Positions 33,564 through 45,572 of a stretch of DNA of 64,000 nucleotides are shown here, piece after piece. Numbering within the stretch: position 1 is the first letter of the stretch; each line of letters starts with the position of its first letter. Where the stretch lies: NCBI GenBank assembly GCA_030407315.1, contig JALQPE010002063.1, positions 1-64,000 of the forward strand. Direction: 5' to 3'. A program made the position numbers and the translations under genes. Source of the stretch: Asparagopsis taxiformis (lineage: Eukaryota > Rhodophyta > Florideophyceae > Bonnemaisoniales > Bonnemaisoniaceae). The notes under the pieces were generated by a model. That model searched no databases. It had not been told where the DNA came from and saw nothing but the letters and a program-made list of their open reading frames with translations.

Positions 33564-33732
33564 AGTGAATGGAGACAGTAAAAATTAATGATTTATTCAA
33601 TAGTTGGATATGATGTAATTTACTGTACTGGGCAGTGTTGGCGGATAGTGTTTTGTATTGGCCAAGGCAACATGGCCGGATAGTGAAATACGCTGCCTGG
33701 GACAATACATGGAACCAACACGGTGCACTGTC

Positions 33733-33997
33733 CTGGGCAGTACCTGTAGACAGTACTTTGTGCTGCCCTGGGCAGCACTTGTAGACAGTACTTTGTACTG
33801 CCCTGGGCAGTGCCTGTAGAAAGTATTTCGTGCTGCCCTGGGCAGCACCTGTAGACAGTACTTTGTGCTGCCCTGGGCAACACCTGTAGGCAGTACTTTG
33901 TGCTGCCCTGGGCAGTACCTGTAGACAGTATTTCGTGCTGCCCTGGGCACCACCTGGAGACAGTATTTCGTGCTGCCCTGGGCAGCATCTGGAGACA
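33733..33997. repeat. 35-base minisatellite, about 7 copies
   Basis: Units of 35 bases such as ACCTGTAGACAGTACTTTG followed by GTGCTGCCCTGGGCAG, with single-base variants. Because 35 is not a multiple of three, all - frames read as related repeat peptides; these are not genes. A shorter, changed array is at 58330-58600. Confidence 0.85.
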
Positions 33998-35522
33998 GTA
34001 AAAGTAGTGTCCTGATATAGTAAAATTCGGTGCCTGGGAGTGGTGGATGAGATGAAGCGTCCCGCTGTCGTGGGCATCTTTTTGGGGTAGAGGAAGGCAG
34101 TTCTAGCGCTATGAGGATGGGGCATGGACGGTATTCATATGGGAATGGACAGAATAGTACGGCTAGGAATTTTTATTTCGTAGTGACTATGAGCTAGCGA
34201 GAGGTATACGCGGTAGGATAGGTAGCAATCTAAGAGGGTGCGATATGGGAAGCTTCACTCTGGATTTGTTTATTTGCGCAGGCTACATTGAGAATAAACA
34301 ATCCCTATGTTAAAAATGCTACTACAACTAACACTATTCCGACGAGTAAAACTAAAACCACTAGAAAAGTCTACAAATCTATCAACTGATTGAGCTGCAT
34401 GAATAAGCTAGGAAATGAAGAGAGGAAGAAAAAATGATGTAGAGAAAGGAAACAAGTTAGTGACGTTGAATTGGAGAGGGAAATTGATGGAGATTAGGAG
34501 ACTAACGTACCTTAACAAATACCATTGCATCCCAAATTGAGATATGTACTCACAGGCAGAAAAGAAAAGTAGTGGAGAAGTGCTAAGAGAGAAAGATAAA
34601 TGAAAGTAGAAGTGGAACACTCACCGACTGGAAACCTGAGAAAGAGAAAACAAATAGAAAACTGGGTTAGTGGCGTGAGTTGTGGAAACGTACCATCATG
34701 GTTCATATCCGTCGGAGACAAAGCAACAACTTTGGCTTTGGAAGCAGTATTGATGATCTAAAACTTACGCTTTGGAAGCAGTTTAGATGATCTATACGGC
34801 TTCCACGGCCAGGGTTGTTGCTTTGTTTCCGACGGATATGAAGATGGAAACAGGGATTTCCAGAATCTGTTGTTTTAGTAGCACTCTGCGGGCGGAAATG
34901 ACCTGTAGGAGAACAATAGAGGGATGAATTTGAAACGGAGCGGTGCGATGGGAGGCCCAGAAAAACGATACCTAGGGTGCGAATTACGCTTTGAAGCACA
35001 TGACCTGGCAGAACAGGCGCAAAATTATTGTATCTTCTACCGCCTTCTCTAGTCTATAATGACGTCATCACTATAGAAATATAGGATAGACACTAGCATA
35101 TGGGGCCTAAAGGAAAGGGTGAGGCGAGGAGTAGGAAAAATGGCGCACTTTCCTGGACGAGGAGTCCGCGCTTCCAGTGATGATTTGGACGGTATATATC
35201 GATGACGTCATTGCATGCTCTGAGCACACTTGGCAGGCAGTCAAAGCGGGCCACGTGGATGGTGGCGGCTAGGAAACAGCAGTGTGGGAGAAATTTTATA
35301 ATTTTCATGTTGCAAGCGAGCAGTGAATCTGCATTGCAATATATAAATTTATGCTAATTTAAGATATCACACCGAGTACGATTCAACGAGAGATTGGGCT
35401 TTCAACTTGTAAATAGGGCCGAAAATGGTAGAGTATACGAGTAGGAAGTACGTGTATGAGAAAATCAGATTCAGTATTAGTGCCTAGAGCATCACTGCGA
35501 AATAAACGGCCGATTTCCGGAA
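33998..35522. other. Non-coding part of the duplicated segment
   Basis: This is mostly AT-rich sequence shared with 58601-60017. No conserved open frame. An inverted pair with arms CATATCCGTCGGAGACAAAG and its complement (about 34699 and 34838) encloses a partial TTTGGAAGCAGT duplication, probably a small insertion absent at 59290. Confidence 0.5.
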
Positions 35523-35699
35523 ATGGATACATCTTGGCTGGGTTTGTGGTTAGGGGATGCGATACAAGATAGCAAAACGATGTTGAGTCCGGATGAAATA
35601 GCAATCAATGTGCATAAAGCAATGAGCATAGGGCAAAGCATTGTGGTGAACCAGTTCATTGGATCGAATGAAAGCCTGGAAAGGTTTCGTAACGGTTAA
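35523..35699 (+). CDS. Small conserved open frame, 58 aa
   Basis: It reads MDTSWLGLWLGDAIQDSK and ends SNESLERFRNG. The duplicate at 60018-60203 keeps start, stop and frame in spite of many substitutions and a nine-base in-frame insertion (61 aa). This pattern suggests coding selection. It may be a short protein or the first exon of a longer one; no family is recognised. Homology between the two segments ends right after its stop. Confidence 0.4.
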   Translation: MDTSWLGLWLGDAIQDSKTMLSPDEIAINVHKAMSIGQSIVVNQFIGSNESLERFRNG

Positions 35700-35800
35700 A
35701 AGTAGTAGTACTGTATTGAGATAGTAGTCATGTCGTAGAAGTTTAGAGTTGTATCTATGCAACAAAACTGAGCGAAGAAGAAAAGAACAAAAACATCAAG

Positions 35801-36945
35801 ATGGCTCCGAGACGGACTCCTATTCGAAAGAAAACCACAAGTCGTAGGATAAAGGCGAGATTCGATTCACTCAATGTGGCCAGTCCCAGTAAACAGCTTC
35901 CTGGGAAACTGCAGGGAGACATCCGCAGCAGTGATGCAGCCTGCATGAACAAAGAAATCCCGAGAGGTAATGAGCTACGACGTGAGTGTACCACAGATGA
36001 CCTATTGGAGTCCCCAATCCCTATGGGTGACACAATAGAAGGTTGTATTGATGTGTACAGCAACAACGATGAAGCTGGAAGTGACATCTACGTAGCATCG
36101 AGCACGCTAATGGAATCGGAAGAAGCAACCGGACGAGGTTCTGATTCCATTTCAACTGGAGGCCCGATAGACCGAAATGCTGGGGATGAAGCATGTGGTG
36201 ATTTCAAGGCATTACTACAATGGCCTGCGATGTATGGGGCTCTTCAGCTGAGTGGAACTCAAAGAATGACAAGAGCCCACTATGAAGGTACCCTGTTCGG
36301 AATGAATTTCCGCAGAGATCCAAGTGAGCATGTCCCGCCGGACTCTGTGATGCGACAGAAGATACTACCATTCTTGAGGAAACACTGCTATGCAAAGAGC
36401 TGTGACATCGAGTTTCCGATAGACCTTCGAAAGAGCGGAGCAAGAGCTGCACAGCATCGAGGTGCAGTAGGAACCCGTGGAACAACAGATGACAGAGACA
36501 ATTGTGGAGGAATGGCGAAAGTTCGTATTGTACTCCCAAGCACATGGGCTCTGAAAGATGTCCAGACTCGACCAATCTTTGAAGCATTCCGCAGTGATGC
36601 GAACAATCGAAGCTCGGAAGGAGAAAAATCAACCGCAGAGTGCAGCATTGAAGATTCGTTCATTGCAAAGTGCAGGAGGGGTGTTTTGAGCGACCCATTC
36701 GTTCGCACAGCAGTTGTTCCCATTGACAGCGATGGGATAAAGGGTTTGAAGCACATTTATGTACCTGATGGAACAGCAATTCGAATCCGATGTCATCCAG
36801 GAGCTCGTCAGGTTGCCGTCATCGAAAGAGCAAAAGGGTTCAGGAAGAATGACAGAGATGGTGGGAAACCGAAGAGGAGAAGAGTGGCGGTTACGTCGTT
36901 GTGGGAACTTCATGCTAGGACCATAGTTACCTATGAGGCTCGACA
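35801..36945 (+). pseudogene. Unknown gene truncated by the E2 terminus, about 382 codons
   Basis: It starts MAPRRTPIRKKTTSRRIKAR, a basic NLS-like N-terminus. A central part has AGDEACGDFKALLQWPAMYG and LPFLRKHCYAKSCDIEFP, and a basic stretch (GGKPKRRRVAV) lies near the end. The native frame reaches TSLWELHARTIVTYEARH and then enters the transposon terminus, whose bases add CVFGSGRGRPGSLVRV up to 37021. The gene was most likely disrupted by E2. Its 5' end follows the duplicated segment. I do not recognise the family. Confidence 0.5.
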
Positions 36946-36978
36946 CGTCTGTGTTTTCGGAAGTGGACGCGGACGTCC
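36946..36978 (+). repeat. E2 terminal repeat
   Basis: It reads CGTCTGTGTTTTCGG and ends in ACGCGGACGTCC, identical to the complement of 21713-21745. The matching far terminus of E2 is absent. Confidence 0.75.
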
Positions 36979-37480
36979 AGGGTCCCTAGTACGGGTCCTA
37001 GTCGGCCCCGAGATTTACTAGAACAAATGAACGTCCGCGTCCAAAAAAAATAAAAAATTTTTGGATGCGGACGTCCACTTTCTCTAGTACATATGGCGGA
37101 ATACTAGGGCCCGACATTTACTTTCTCTAGTACATATGGCGGAATACTAGGACCCGACATCCACTTTCTCTAGTACATATGGCGGAATACTAGGACCCGA
37201 CATCCACTTTCTCTAGTACGTTTGGCGGAATACTAGGACCCGACATCCAGTATACAATATATCAGCGAAAAACGGGAGGGAAGAAATTACAGCGGATGGT
37301 AAATTCAGGGCCCATATCGGACCGTATTTTATTCTCTCATTTAGGAAACTGCTCGTATACAATACGTCTCTCTAGAATAGGAAATACATATCTCGTCAGA
37401 ATAGGAAATAAATACCCGGTTAGAATAGGAAATACGTATCCAGCCAGAATACAAAATACCTGTCAGCATATCGTCGATCA
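36979..37480. repeat. Subterminal repeats of E2
   Basis: Four tandem copies of the 43-base unit (TAGTACATATGGCGGAATAC with GGACCCGACATCCA) lie at about 37075-37250, preceded by paired GACGTCCGCGTCC boxes and followed by AGAATAGGAAATA-type repeats. Arrays of this kind near CACTA-type ends are usual transposase-binding regions. Confidence 0.65.
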
Positions 37481-37499
37481 CCCATCTCCCTCAATATCG

Positions 37500-38862
37500 C
37501 ATTCTCCCTACCATCCGAACGCCATGCACCACCATCCGCACATACTTCAAGAACCCTCACAACCTAGATTACAAAAATCCGCTCCTTCCCAATTCCATCC
37601 CCGCTTTCCTCGACACCACCGCAGCCCATTAAATCATCAAGACATCAAACACGAACATGGTCAGCAAAATCTTACACCACTTGAAACCCACTCTCACTTC
37701 TATCGTATGCCCCAAAATATACACATACCAGAAACACCTCACAGCTTCATTCCCCATCTTCCTACATCCCTTCTTCACTCTCCTTCAGTCCTGCCGTTCC
37801 TGCTTCACCACTCCTGCATCACATACAAAACATCAACCCCAACAGTCAGATTCAAAAGCAACGCTTACCACGACAGATATCCTAGAAACTCCCTTACTTA
37901 CCTCTCGGAGAGGATGAGTGAATCATCCATCCTACACAAAATACAAACCATGATCCAAAAACCTTGCAATGAATAATCAAAGTCAGCAGTCCATATCTTT
38001 GCAAAACAAGTCTTGGTGCTCAGTGAAACTTACCTTCTGTCATCAACATTCCTGCACCATCTACACAACATCGGAATCAACCACAACAGTCAGACCCAAA
38101 ACCAACCTTCCCTCGCTGCTTACTTTCAAAACTCGCACACTTACCTTCGCTCCACACAATACACACCATGACTCAATAGGCTTCCAATGAAAAATATCGC
38201 ATCAACGGAAATAGTCAGACTCAAAACCAACCTTCCCTCGCTGCTTACTTTCAAAACTCGCACACTTACCTTACCTGTTCCATCCTGCACACAATAAAAA
38301 CCATAAATCACGTAATCGTGTAGCCAAGAAAAGTAGTCAGCATTCCGCATCTTCGCACAACCGGTCTGGGCGCCCAATGTGACTTACCTTCCGTCATCAC
38401 TATTCCTCCATCACCTACGCAACATCGGATTCAATCGCAACAGTCAGATTGAAAACCAACGTTTCCCTCGCTACATACCCTGAGAACTCGCAAATGTACC
38501 TCTCATCCATCCTACACACAATACAAACCATGATCCAAAAACCTTGCAATGAATAATAATCATAGTCAGCAGTCCATATCTTCGCAAAGCACATCTTGGC
38601 ACTCAATGAAACTTACCTTCCGTCATCAACATTCCTGCATCATCTACACAACATCGGAATCAACCACAACAGTCAGACTCAAAATCAACCTTCCCTCACA
38701 GCATACTTTCAAAACTTCACGTACCTCTCTTCCATCCTCCGCTCAATACACACCATCAGTCAACAGGCTTCCCATGAAAAATATCGCATCAACGGAAATA
38801 GTCAGACTCAAAACCCACGCTTCCCTCAACGCATACCCTCGAGGGTAGAGGATGGAACGAAG
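37500..38862. repeat. Degenerate tandem repeats before the transposase gene
   Basis: Blocks sharing AAACTTACCTTCCGTCATCA, CAACATCGGAATCAACCACA and CAGTCAGACTCAAAA recur at about 37980, 38215, 38335 and 38565, with variable spacing. The + strand is pyrimidine- and A-rich. Peptides on - such as AKIWTADYDYYSLQGF recur with the repeat and are interrupted by stops. E1 has lost this region. Confidence 0.6.
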
Positions 38863-38900
38863 GTACGTGCGCGAATCTTGATCAAGATTCGCGCACGTAC
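38863..38900. repeat. 38-base perfect palindrome
   Basis: The half GTACGTGCGCGAATCTTGA is followed directly by its exact complement. It lies about 600 bases upstream of the transposase start. Confidence 0.85.
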
Positions 38901-39501
38901 AAAGCAAAGTCGGTCAAAGAATCTCAGTCGGTGATGAGGGCGGAGTGGAGCCTGCGGCGTCGACCGGACAGCTTTCTGCGTCCGCTTAAGTCTTGCTGTG
39001 CATACTCGAAATCATCGCCGGCAGTGAGATTGAGTATGGCCCAAGCCATGGTCTCTGATTCCCCGAACAATGAGATCCGGATCGAGAACAACGAATATAA
39101 ACATATAATCATATATATGAGAATCCATTTGCTTTCCTTACATGATCCGTGGCATATCCGCTGTAAAGCACATTCAGATTCCACGAAGTTCGGAAATAAA
39201 AAAGTTTATTATTACAAATGAATTAATTGAAAATTCATGTCCCAGGGCAGTCGTTCGTCCTCCCATGCACACGTTGCCAGCACGCAATGTGATGTAACAG
39301 TTGGAAATGATTGAACTCTCGGTTAAATTCCACCGTTGGGATGTCAGCTGGAGTGAGCACAAAACTACTACCCACAAAACTACGAACGAACACGTTACAT
39401 TCCAAGTCTCGAAAGCACCACAAAAATAAAATTGGTCGCATCTGGACGGCACAGTCTCCCCTGTTCAGCTCGCAATCATCCCTTTTGCGTCAAAATTCGA
39501 C
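38901..39501. promoter_or_regulatory. 5' region of the transposase gene
   Basis: No gene is seen. The region is present only in E2. AT-rich stretches occur at about 39100-39230. Unlike the cargo genes, the transposase has no hairpin module upstream. Confidence 0.3.
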
Positions 39502-42500
39502 ATGGAATGCAAGTATGAAGGGTGCTTCTACTACTGCGTAGATGCTTATGCGCTCGCGCTGCATGAGCGAACGTGTCGCTACCGTTTCAACCCCTCTCCC
39601 CAACATTTCAACAACGCTCGTGTCCCTGCCGTCACCCATGAGCCTGCTCGAAACGGCGACCATGATTCCCCGCAACCCAGCTCCCCAGACCCAGAATCTG
39701 GTCGTGCTTCCTCCAGCGACTCACCCTGTGACGCTCCACTGCCACCAACCTCAACCCCCTCCCGCGCAGACCTCCTCGTGCAATCCCTCGCCGCCAGTCT
39801 CACAACCCTCGAGTACAAGGCCGGCGCTGGCCGCGTGAGCGAAGTCATCACCATCCTACAAGACCCCGCATTCTCCCTAGAAAAGTTCAACAGCGCCGTT
39901 CGCACCGTAGAAGAATGTCGCCACGTTACCGCTTCCATGGTCGAAACACATTTCCGCACCGAAGGTTACAAGAGCCACATCATTCCAGACAAAACTGGTA
40001 AGTACTCGGCACAGCTGTACCTCCGCGACCCAGTCGACATGCTCCGCAGGCAGTTAGCACTGGCTAACGACCAAAATACTCTCTTCCACCCCTCCCCACA
40101 GACCGCCCCAGACGGCACCGCAATATTTTCTCATCCCCTACACACAGAATTCGCGAAAACGCTGCACCAGGTTACTAGACAGCGCGTGCAGCTCTCGGAA
40201 GATCCACAGGTCGTATGGGCAGAGGAAACTGATCCCACACCTTCCTCCTTTGCCGGCCTCCTCCAAGTGTACTCCGACAAGAGCAGCACAAGCCTCAAGA
40301 GCTCCGCAATCGTCGCATACCCCATACACGTCACACTGCTCAACTTCTCCGCCCCCCTCCGTCGCCACTGCATCCGTACCGGCCTCACCATCGTCGGGTA
40401 TCTTCCGTACATTGTTAACCCTTCGTCCAACGCCTTGTTCGGTGATGAAATGCCGACAACCTCTAGTTCTGCTAGTCGCGCTCGCAAAATTGATATTCTT
40501 CATAAAGCACTCGAAAAAGTGTTTTCGTGTTTCGTCCCTATCCACCGCGTTCTCTTCCGGGTTCCCCTGCACAGACTCCACTGCAACTGCCCGCCAATGC
40601 TTTCCCATCCTAGCCAATTATTGCTGCGACTTTCCAGAGGCCAAAGAGCTGTCATGCACTCGCAACAGCACTACCACCACACATCCCTGCCACCGCTGCT
40701 ACATCCCCGCCACTCAACTTGAATCCACCGCGCCACACCAGCCCCGCTCCCTCGATGATACACGCTCTGCACGCCAAGAGAGCGCTCAGGAGCATACAAC
40801 TGCTCCGCTCGAAGCTCTCTCCCTCCTCGAACAACACTCTGTCCTCGAATCGACCGCTCTTTTACCCACCAACAGTCCCCTAGACCCCTACAACATTTTC
40901 TCCTTCGAGCCTCTGCACAATCTCCACCTCGGCATCTCAAAGCTCATCAAACAGTGCATTGTCCACCGCCTCAGCTCCCCAGACCTCACCACCACCACTG
41001 CCTCCCATTCCGGGACACCTCGCACCTTCAAGAAGGTGAAAAAATCCATCCTCGCCGGCTCAAACAGCATTCTGTCCGCTATCGAACGCGACTACTACAT
41101 CACCGGTCTTCATGTCGACTTCTCCAAGGGTGAGAAGGGCACCAATTTGAACGGCCTCTTCACGGAGGACGGCATACGCGGCATGCTCGCAGCCAAAGAC
41201 TATCACCATGTCGACATGGTGTTCCCTTTCATCGCAGCATTCATTGACACATGCTGTGACGAAGTAGATACAGCCCCCCTCACTTCCATCTGCACGCAAT
41301 ACTCTGACCTCGTCGCATGGGTCATGAAACGCGGTCGCATCAAGCACTGGACTGCCGCCGAACTAGAAAGCCTCCAGAACTCCATTTCCTATTTCAAACA
41401 ATCAATGCTCTCCACCCTCGGCCCATTCCACACCACAGGTCTCAAAACTTTCAAGTTCCATCTTCTAGACCATCTTCCCGGTGACTTGCAGAGATATGGC
41501 GCCCTGGAACACATTGATGCAGGCCCCTACGAACACTCGCATCTTCTGTTCAAACAGAGTTATAGGAAAACCTCTCGAAGGCGCTCCACAGCCATGGAAG
41601 AGACTATTCGCCACATGGAATTCTCCTTGGCCACTCCAACTGGTCACACCCCATCGAACACATTGGGAAACCCACGCATGATATCGCCCACAGACGGTGC
41701 AGTACTCGTTCGCGACGGATTCACCGTTGCACTGCACGACTTTGCCTCCCTGCTGCCCGATGCAACCCTCCTCGTTGCAGATATCGACGGACAGCCCGAT
41801 CCTGCCACTCTTTTGCCTCTGCACAACTCCTCGTTCCCGTCTGGCACCATAACGCTATTCCAGCAACTCGGTGACACAGCTGCACAAGCGTTCCTCACCC
41901 TCGCTAGACTGCGCGCCACGGCAGAAGGCCCTCCAATACATGACATGGACATTTCCGTCACCGTGGTAAAGTCCGCCTACGTCATGGGAGGGTACGTCCC
42001 AGATGCCGACGACTTTGACCCGCACAGTGGCATGCTTCGCCCCACAAACGTGTCGAGGCACAAGCAGCAGCGCGTCTTTGCAACTTCATCATTCGGCCCC
42101 GCAAAGAGATCGCAGTACTCCTTTGTCGTCATCTCCGGAACTGCCGATGACTACAGAACCATATGGGTAGGGCGCGTCCTGGCACTGGTACGCCTGCAGT
42201 CTCCAAACCTGTTTCAACCTGTAGAACTCGCTTTCGTTCAGTATATGACCTGCTTTGCCCCAAAAACCGCTGTGGAAAAATCACTTGGGTGCATTTGTTT
42301 AAAGTGGTCCACATGGGACCCGGACAACGGATCCGTTGACAGCAATGACACTGCATCCCACAGTGCAGGTGGTCCTTGGTTTGACCTCATTCCTGCATCT
42401 ACTATATCTGGCACCGTGCACATCGTACGAAGTAACTTTCCAGTCAAGCCATTTACGAAACAAATGCACTGGTCGGACCACCGTTTCTATCTCAACCGCT

Positions 42501-42550
42501 TCTACACCAACACTGATTACCAGTTCACAGATGATAATGAAGAAGAATAA
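39502..42550 (+). pseudogene. Plavaka/CACTA-like (En/Spm superfamily) transposase, one frame change
   Basis: Frame one runs from 39502 (MECKYEGCFYYC) to 40722, frame two to 42550; protein-like sequence switches between about 40530 and 40565 through an indel or a very short intron. The N-terminus has a C-x4-C...H-x3-C finger (residues 3-25). The core has LLQVYSDKSS (Asp at codon 259) followed by VTLLNFSAPLRR and TIVGYLPYI, the usual first catalytic block of Plavaka transposases. Then come FPILANYCCDFPEAK with a CHRC knuckle, FSFEPLHNLHLG, and FKFHLLDHLPGDLQRYG with SYRKTSRR. The C-terminus extends far beyond the core with no known domain. It is the only near-complete transposase in the window and presumably moves the whole family. 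Confidence 0.8.
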
Positions 42551-42627
42551 ATCTAAATCGCAGCACTCTATTGATAATGTACTACATGATAAGCCTTCTA
42601 GTCAACGTCACATTTACTGCACTAATT

Positions 42628-44912
42628 TCAACCATCCTCCATTACGCCAAAACCGTTATCAGCAGTGGCTGCATGGCGCCGCTCCATGCCCCCATACTGT
42701 GGGGCATTGATTTCGACATTCAGGTTTGCACTCAGGTGTCCAGCATATGGGTCAACGACGAAAAGTTCTGCGCCAATTAGTCCTTGCGCAATCACACAAT
42801 CCATTACAGCACCGAGGTTTGACGTAATATGCGATTGAATCCAATCCTCGGACACTAGAACAAGTGATGAGCAGCGGTTTACATCATCAACGACATGAAC
42901 AATTCCAGACCCCTCTCCGCTTTGCCACACTTCAACAGCCTCTCTCGTCACAGTACGGCTTGCAAACACATGCCGTGACTGTGCACTAGTCCGCTGTTCG
43001 CTCTCGACAACGTCCGTTTCTTCCCTTGCTTGCGAGCCTTGGAGACAAGACATGCAGTACACCACCATACCAACTAATTGCTGAAAAGCTACCCCCACAT
43101 ATTGACTGTACCGCCTTGTAAACTCCTTCTGCCGTGCACCTCCTTTCCCCTTCGGTTCATCCAAACACTCCACAGTAGTCACTAGCCAAGCATCCAGGCG
43201 CGCCAGCGTTAGTATGCTCGTCTCTATGTCCATTACTTGTTCTGGTCGTATCGAATAACCCCTGAAGATGTCCAGCACATTCACAGCTACTCGGTTGTTA
43301 AACCATGCATCACCATTCACTTCCATTTCGAAGCTGTCAGGAACCATGCCTTTGCTGTATCGCAGCTCTGAGAACGGTGCCGTTCGCCACCTCCCCATAT
43401 CCAAATCACCGTTGCTTTCCCGTTTCAAAAGCTTCTCAGACGCTTCGCGCTTTTGATCCTCTCGCTCGTCCATCTCAGCTCGCGTCGTCAGCATCGTGCA
43501 TCTAGACATTAATTTCGTGTACCCCAGCGAACCGAACAATCTGTCCCTCGCATTACGCTTCCGTGCACTCATCACGTCGGACAGTTTCTGCGTCACCTTC
43601 ACTTTCAATTCCTTGCTCCCCGCCACAGCCTCTTGACAGCACACACGCTGCTCCTCATCGGAAAACACATCACACCACGGACTTTGACGCAGTACGTGTC
43701 GCACCAAGTCATTCAGCAGATCACTCTCGTCCCTGTACGAAGGTGTATACCACTGCAGATTCTTGATGATATAGCCCGGAGGGGTAGCAATATATCCTAC
43801 ACCGTTTTCGCTCCAAAGTGTCCCTTCTACCGGCTCTACCTCGATGGTACGTCCAGTCCAACGTCTCTGCGTTTGTTCCGCTATAGGGTCCAGCTCCATA
43901 GTCTCGTTCTTGCACCACTTTGTCAGGTTTTCCTCAACCGCCCTAAGAACTCCAAGGTATTTCACAGGAATGGCTTTCTGTATTTTCGACTTACCGCCAC
44001 CGTGATCACTGATTCTACCTGTTCTCGCAATTGCAGTAAGGCTGGCATTTTCCGCCTGCAGAGTCTTCACCTTAGCCTCCAACGCAACTATCTCCGTGGT
44101 GAGCGCCTTGTTTGCTATGTCCTGGCTAAACACTTTTTTTCCAGCTCCGCGATCTTCTTCTTCTGCGCATTGATGCGACTCGCCATTAAATCGATGGATT
44201 CCGGCGGATGCAACCTCTCTGCCCTCACCGTCCCCCCATCTCCCACGCTATCGGGAATATGATGTCCTCCATCGGCAATAGCCTGACGTCGCGGGGGCGT
44301 TACGCGCATATTTGGCACCAATGACAGTCTGTTGTGACGAGGCCCGCACTCCGGCTGCTCTCTCCCCTCAGTACCACCTGACCGCCGATGATAGTTGGCA
44401 TCCTGTGAACGTTGCTCAGAAACAACATCCCTTGCCGCTATCCTCGGGTCCCTGACTGCATTACCTGCTGGGGCTGATGTACTCGGCATAGTTGGCGCAG
44501 TGGGGGTCACAGCCTCCAGTGTCTCGCGAACCCCCGGCTGGGACTCCGTCTGCAGCACCTCCGCATCTGCCAACCCGGGAGGAACTACCTTTGCCATAGC
44601 ACTCTGCCGCAATTCCAACATGTTTTGAGCCACTATCATGTCATCATCATGATGTTCACTGTCCCTGCGAGCACGCTTGCCTCGGTCAAGCCCCATCTCT
44701 CTCCGCGCCGTTCCTCCTTCCTCACTTTCTCGCTGCGGATCCCCAGTTCTGCGCCGGTCCGTCTTGCGACTACCGGACCGCGGTTCAATGCTGCCGGTAG
44801 GCCCAGACCGCTTCTTCGCACGGGATTGTCGGGCACTCGATACAGCAGCTGCTGACCGGGTTTTCTGGAGGCCCGGAGGCTTTGGAGCTTTCTTCGCAAT
44901 ACGCGGCGGCAT
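42628..44912 (-). pseudogene. Coiled-coil element protein, one-base frameshift (E2 copy)
   Basis: It is nearly identical to the 761 aa gene at 17200-19485. A run of eight A in E1 (17972-17979) is seven here (44134-44140 as T), which shifts the frame at about codon 258, in the coiled coil. The remaining frame is open from 44133 to 42628. The break may be real or a sequencing error in a homopolymer. Confidence 0.8.
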
Positions 44913-45079
44913 AATGAAGCTTTCCCGGAAGCGATGGAACGATTGAGTTGCACGAGATACAAAAAAGATTGCTGTATAGTGTCGGTAACCACAACGGTCT
45001 GCGATGAACGTTCAGGTCAGGTCAAGTACCGGAGAATACGCCAACAGCCCAGATTGTATACGGTAGGCAGTCATCAACA

Positions 45080-45345
45080 GTATTTAATGAGGTACAATTA
45101 CAGCTGTCGAGCTAGGCCGCGAGCACCCCTATGTCCGGAAGACGTCCTGATTTGAATTAAAATTTGGGCTATTCTCAAAAACATGCACATGTGAACATGT
45201 TTTTGAGATGGGGGTGTGCCGTACGGCACAATCGACCCGCTGAAATCGATGTTTTTTGCAATATTTTTTTCTGCCCTGAATTGTAGAATTTCTGGGCTGG
45301 ACAGCAATGCAACTGAGCTGGACATCCACCGGGCGTCCATTTCAA
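45080..45345 (-). promoter_or_regulatory. Shared box and hairpin module upstream of the E2 coiled-coil gene
   Basis: On - this holds the hairpin module (about 45345-45146) followed by the AGGGGTGCTCGC...ACAGCTGTAATT box (about 45135-45085), in the same layout as 16772-17030 in E1. Confidence 0.5.
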
Positions 45346-45572
45346 CTTGGTCGTGTATTTTGCATCTGCACGCATAACAGCATCCAAGCAGTCAGGTTCA
45401 CTGCTCGGACGAAGTGCACCTAGAGTGTGAACGATTGGTTTTTGACAGGCGAGTACTGCTCAATAGGTTTCACCCTGGACTAATGGTGGCTGGACATGCT
45501 GCATTATATGATATACTTCAACTCTGGAACGTAGCTTTATTTGTAGTCGAAATGAAAACATCTTTCGTGACC

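Larger units (their letters stand above)
33368..35697 (+). repeat. Segment duplicated in direct orientation at 57968-60205
   Basis: From CACTACGGTGTTGAAAAGG onwards the two segments match closely, with small insertions and deletions. Upstream sequences differ: the ParB-like gene here, the broken end of E2 there. The segment contains a foldback, the 35-base minisatellite, an inverted pair at about 34699-34724 / 34813-34838 that the other copy lacks, and a small open frame at its end. Confidence 0.8.

Noticed and set aside
33370..34125. 251-codon frame on - with repeated CCPGQHKVLSTG
   Set aside because: It comes from the 35-base minisatellite; the unit is not a multiple of three and every frame gives similar peptides.
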